A stretch of DNA of 64,000 nt from Sphingomonas adhaesiva (GTDB lineage: Bacteria; Pseudomonadota; Alphaproteobacteria; Sphingomonadales; Sphingomonadaceae), in contig NZ_JAQIJT010000001.1 in NCBI RefSeq assembly GCF_036946125.1, forward strand, positions 513,501-577,500. The letters are read 5' to 3'. The position numbers were made by a program, and so were the translations under genes. The notes below the pieces were generated by a model. It was not told where the DNA came from and ran no database searches. It was given only the letters and a program-made list of their open reading frames with translations. Positions 61,463 through 64,000 of this stretch are shown one piece after another (positions within the stretch are counted from its first letter, which is position 1; each line of letters begins with the position of its first letter).

Positions 61463-62377
61463 TTGATCAACAACCGTCAGAACGGTCGCCGTCGCGGCCG
61501 TGGTGGTAACCAGCGCCCCGGCGGCGGTGGCGGACAGGGCCAGCGCGACAGCGGCAACCGGATCGACAGCCGCGCCCGCGGCAATGCGGCGCAGCTGCTC
61601 GAGAAATATCGCAACATGGCGCGCGATGCGCAGATGTCCGGCGACCGGGTGAACACCGAATATTACCTTCAGTTCGCCGATCACTATTTCCGCGTCCTGG
61701 CCGATCAGCGTGGCCGCAACGACGACCAGCCGATGCCCCGCCATCTGCGCAACGACCTCGATCAGTTCGACGATAGCGACGATTTCGGTGACGAGGGCGA
61801 GCCGATCCGCAGCGAGGATCAGGTCCGCGCCAGCGAGGGCGACAGCCGTCCCCGGCGCGACGAGCGCCCGCGATCGGATCGCGATGACCGCCCCCGGACA
61901 GATCGTGACGATCGTCAGCGCGACGGGCGCCAGCGCGACGACCGCCAGCGCGACGATCGCCAGCGTGAGGATCGCCCGCGGGGTGATGAGCGCCAGCGGG
62001 ACAACCGCCATGACGGCCGCGGCGAGCATCGCAACGGCTATGCCGAGCGGAACGTCGAGCGCGCCGAGCCGCGGGTCGAGCGCGATGCCGACACGCCCGT
62101 CGCGGCGGCTCCGGTCGTCGAGGCCGCGGCGGCGGAAGAGGCGCGCACCCCGCGCCGCCGCACGCGCAAGCCGCGCGAAGAGGCGGCGGGCGAGCAGGTC
62201 GCGTTCGACATCGATCGCCTGCCCCCGTCGCTCGGCGTGTCGGCTGCACCGGCCGAGCCGGCGGCCGACGCTCCCGCTCCCGCCGCTCCCGCTTCCGCCG
62301 CTGATACCGGAGAGGAAGCGCCCAAGCCGCGCCGTCGTCGCGTGCGCACCGCGGTGGAGGCGACTCCGGCCGAATAG
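61463..62377 (+). CDS. DUF4167 protein with Arg/Asp-rich tandem repeats
   Basis: A 304-residue protein of the DUF4167 family found in alphaproteobacteria. The conserved part is LLEKYRNMARDAQMSGDRVNTEYYLQFADHYFRVLAD (about 45-82), after a basic Gly/Arg/Asn N-terminus that looks RNA-binding. Residues about 125-190 are short repeats of DDRQRD type, and the C-terminus is Ala/Pro/Arg-rich. The start is a TTG (61463) with GAGG 8 bases upstream; upstream ATG codons in frame lack this and are not conserved. Its function is not known; disorder and charge suggest nucleic-acid binding. Confidence 0.8.
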   Translation: MINNRQNGRRRGRGGNQRPGGGGGQGQRDSGNRIDSRARGNAAQLLEKYRNMARDAQMSGDRVNTEYYLQFADHYFRVLADQRGRNDDQPMPRHLRNDLDQFDDSDDFGDEGEPIRSEDQVRASEGDSRPRRDERPRSDRDDRPRTDRDDRQRDGRQRDDRQRDDRQREDRPRGDERQRDNRHDGRGEHRNGYAERNVERAEPRVERDADTPVAAAPVVEAAAAEEARTPRRRTRKPREEAAGEQVAFDIDRLPPSLGVSAAPAEPAADAPAPAAPASAADTGEEAPKPRRRRVRTAVEATPAE

Positions 62378-62407
62378 GCCGTCGCGCCCGACGCCGGAAT
62401 GTCCCCG

Positions 62408-62438
62408 ACCCCGCGCTTTTCCTTGGAAAGCGCGGGGT
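62408..62438 (+). terminator. Hairpin after the DUF4167 gene
   Basis: Arms ACCCCGCGCTTT (62408-62419) and AAAGCGCGGGGT (62427-62438) pair perfectly. It lies 30 bases after the stop and just before the end of the convergent membrane-protein gene, so it may serve both. Confidence 0.6.
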
Positions 62439-62446
62439 TCGTGCGT

Positions 62447-62767
62447 TCAGGGAGTGGCGTCGAACGTGTCGACCGCCTCGTCATGGCCGGTGCCCGAGCT
62501 CATGAAGGCCAGCCCCATCAGCGCCCCCGCCATCGCCACCGATCCGACGACCCCGCCGAACGTCGCCGCGGTCGCGATCCAGCCCAGCGTGCCATAGGCC
62601 CGCCCGAGCAGCCACACCGCCATTATCGCCGCGACCACGCCCACCAGCGTGACCGCGGCCAGGATACGGCGGAACCGCCGCCACGCCCAGCGCGCGCCAT
62701 GCGGATCGTCCAGTCCGGAAATCGCCGGCGTGCCGCCCCCGATGCGGCTGTCATCGCGATGTGCCAT
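62447..62767 (-). CDS. Small membrane protein of unknown function
   Basis: A 106-residue protein with a short N-terminal cytoplasmic stretch (MAHRDDSRIGGGTPA, then RWAWRRFRRI) and two membrane helices (about 34-55 and 62-91). No family is recognised; GLGW-type glycine-rich helices (LGWIATAATFGGVVGSVAMAGALMGLAF) are notable. The start at 62767 is the last ATG before the basic segment. It is divergent from the CBS gene with 78 bases between them. Confidence 0.65.
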   Translation of the reverse strand: MAHRDDSRIGGGTPAISGLDDPHGARWAWRRFRRILAAVTLVGVVAAIMAVWLLGRAYGTLGWIATAATFGGVVGSVAMAGALMGLAFMSSGTGHDEAVDTFDATP

Positions 62768-62845
62768 GGTTATTGTCTTTGCGCCCAAAGCTGGGATGAT
62801 ACCAGCCTGCGCGGCACCAGAACCGCGCCGGAGAGGAGCTGGATC

Positions 62846-63271
62846 ATGACCATCGCCGCCATCCTGAAGGACAAGGGCCGGGAGGTGACATCCGTCACGC
62901 CGGATACGCCGGTGTCGCGCGTGATCGCGCTGCTGGCGCAGCACCGCATCGGCGCGGTGCCGGTGATGGCGGATGGCGAGGTGCGGGGGATCTTCTCCGA
63001 ACGCGACGTGATCGGGATGCTGGCGCAGGGCGCGACCGCGCTCGACACGACGGTGGGCGAGGTGATGACCGCGCCGGCGATGACCGTGTCGCCTCACGAA
63101 AGCGTGATCGGCGCGCTGGCGCTGATGACGAAGCGGCGCATCCGCCACCTTCCCGTGCTGGACGACCGGCAGGTGGTCGGGTTGGTCTCGATCGGTGATC
63201 TGGTGAAATACCGCATCGACCGGATCGAGGCCGACGCCGCGGCGATGCGCGACTACATCCAGCAATCCTGA
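62846..63271 (+). CDS. CBS-domain pair protein
   Basis: A 141-residue protein made of two CBS domains and little else: VTPDTPVSRVIALLAQHRIGAVPVMADGEVRGIFSERDVI (about 16-60), and VSPHESVIGALALMTKRRIRHLPVLDDRQVVGLVSIGDLV (about 80-122). Stand-alone CBS pairs bind adenosine nucleotides and sense energy state or regulate partners; the partner is not evident. GAGAGGAG precedes the ATG. A longer frame upstream overlaps the neighbouring gene and is rejected. Confidence 0.88.
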   Translation: MTIAAILKDKGREVTSVTPDTPVSRVIALLAQHRIGAVPVMADGEVRGIFSERDVIGMLAQGATALDTTVGEVMTAPAMTVSPHESVIGALALMTKRRIRHLPVLDDRQVVGLVSIGDLVKYRIDRIEADAAAMRDYIQQS

Positions 63272-63272
63272 G

Positions 63273-64000
63273 CTACCGGCGCGCGAGCGCCGCCAGCTCG
63301 CGCACCAGCGAGCGGGCAAGGATCAACAGCGCGGCGGCATAGGCGGCCACGCCGACCACCACCAGCACCGCGAGCCGCGGGACCGCCGCGAGCGGCGGCA
63401 GGCTCCGGTCGATCGCGATCACGATCGCCGCCATCGCCAGCGCGGCGGTGGCCGCCGGACGCACCGCGCGGAACACGTCGACGCCCCGCGCCCCGATCGC
63501 CGGCAGCGCACGACGGCTGCCCAGCAACAGATACAGCGGTGCCCCCACGCACCACGCCATCGCCAGTCCCGTCGCGCCGCCCCCGACCCCCACCGCGAAG
63601 GCCGCCGCCATGATCGCCGCGCCTGTCGCGCCGTTGCGCACGCTGATCCCCGGGCGCCCGATCGCGTCGCACGCGGGTTGATACAATACCTGCATCGTCA
63701 TGAACGGCATCGCCAGCGCCAGCACCCGGACGACGGGGATCGCCTCGCGCCATTTCTCGCCCAGCATCGCCAGCACCAGCGGCTCCGCGGTGGCGGCCAG
63801 CCCCAGGTAGAAGGGCAGCGCCGCCGCCATGACCACGCGGACGCCCTTGACGAACGCCTGCGCCCTCGCGTCGGCATGGTGTTGCAGGCGGGCGTAGGCG
63901 GAGAAGGCGACGTCGTTGAGCGCGGGCACGAACTTGGCGACGACGATCTGCGCCAGGAACAGGCTGGTCGTGTAGATGCCCAGCAGATGCGCGGAGAAGT
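63273..64000 (-). CDS. Polysaccharide flippase (Wzx/MATE-like), C-terminal part (5' end outside window)
   Basis: The frame is open to the window edge, so at least 242 residues of a longer protein are present. Several membrane helices are visible. The segment beginning HLLGIYTTSLFLAQIVVAKFVPALNDVAFSAYARLQ and continuing LPFYLGLAATAEPLVLAMLGEKW fits the lipopolysaccharide exporter/oligosaccharide flippase superfamily (WzxC/MATE fold). It would move lipid-linked sugars across the inner membrane for exopolysaccharide (sphingan-like) or LPS synthesis. The stop follows the CBS gene stop directly, tail to tail. Confidence 0.8.
   Translation of the reverse strand, partial: FSAHLLGIYTTSLFLAQIVVAKFVPALNDVAFSAYARLQHHADARAQAFVKGVRVVMAAALPFYLGLAATAEPLVLAMLGEKWREAIPVVRVLALAMPFMTMQVLYQPACDAIGRPGISVRNGATGAAIMAAAFAVGVGGGATGLAMAWCVGAPLYLLLGSRRALPAIGARGVDVFRAVRPAATAALAMAAIVIAIDRSLPPLAAVPRLAVLVVVGVAAYAAALLILARSLVRELAALARR

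Overview
The window is GC-rich (roughly 70%) chromosomal DNA from an alphaproteobacterium, most likely a sphingomonad (Sphingomonas or a close relative). The inference rests on gene content and order (argH, small lipoprotein, lysA; hisS-prfA-prmC followed by a DUF4167 protein), a tRNA-Gln with the U1-A72 pair expected where Gln-tRNA is made by transamidation, and several families of short palindromic intergenic repeats. No phage, CRISPR array, insertion sequence or rRNA was seen.

Layout. 1-10920: housekeeping genes (end of pal, an alpha/beta hydrolase, tRNA-Gln, ppx/gppA, rlmE, prfC, a lipoprotein, a TlpA-like thioredoxin, argH, an LptM-like lipoprotein, lysA, a divergent CysG N-terminal protein, zntB). 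10967-49274: an almost complete flagellar regulon of about 38 kb. On the minus strand lie fliS, fliD, flhB, fliR, fliQ, fliP, fliO, fliN, fliM, fliL, fliK, fliJ, fliI, fliH, fliG, fliF, fliE and a sigma-54 activator. Three tandem flagellin genes follow on the plus strand. Then on the minus strand come a small acidic ORF, fliA, flhA, a lytic transglycosylase, flgN, flgM, flgA and a second, short stator pair. On the plus strand are flgBCDEFGHIJKL and motAB. 49309-64000: mixed genes (acyltransferase, ispG, an AbrB/PIN toxin-antitoxin pair, EamA transporter, GNAT, SMR exporter, TfoX-like protein, ppa, M61 peptidase, DUF1345, hisS, prfA, prmC, DUF4167, a membrane protein, a CBS protein and a truncated polysaccharide flippase).

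How it fits together. Promoter-like sequences outline a three-tier flagellar cascade. Sigma-54 type sites (GG-N10-GC spacing) precede flgB, fliK and the transglycosylase-flhA-fliA operon, and a FleQ/FlbD-type activator heads the fliE-fliJ operon. A shared motif, (T/A)AA preceded by T, then 15 bases, then G(C/T)CGTT, precedes all three flagellin genes, fliD and flgM; with fliA and flgM both present it is best read as the FliA (sigma-28) promoter of this lineage. 

Unusual points: FliM lacks the N-terminal EIDALL-type CheY-binding motif and the window holds no chemotaxis genes; there are two stator pairs, one PomA-like and missing its first membrane segment; FlgJ is only the rod-binding domain, with a separate lytic transglycosylase; and palindromic repeats sit inside the fliO-flhB operon. 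Many start codons were moved from the longest ORF to internal ATG/GTG/TTG codons on the basis of Shine-Dalgarno sequences, stop/start overlaps or signal peptides.
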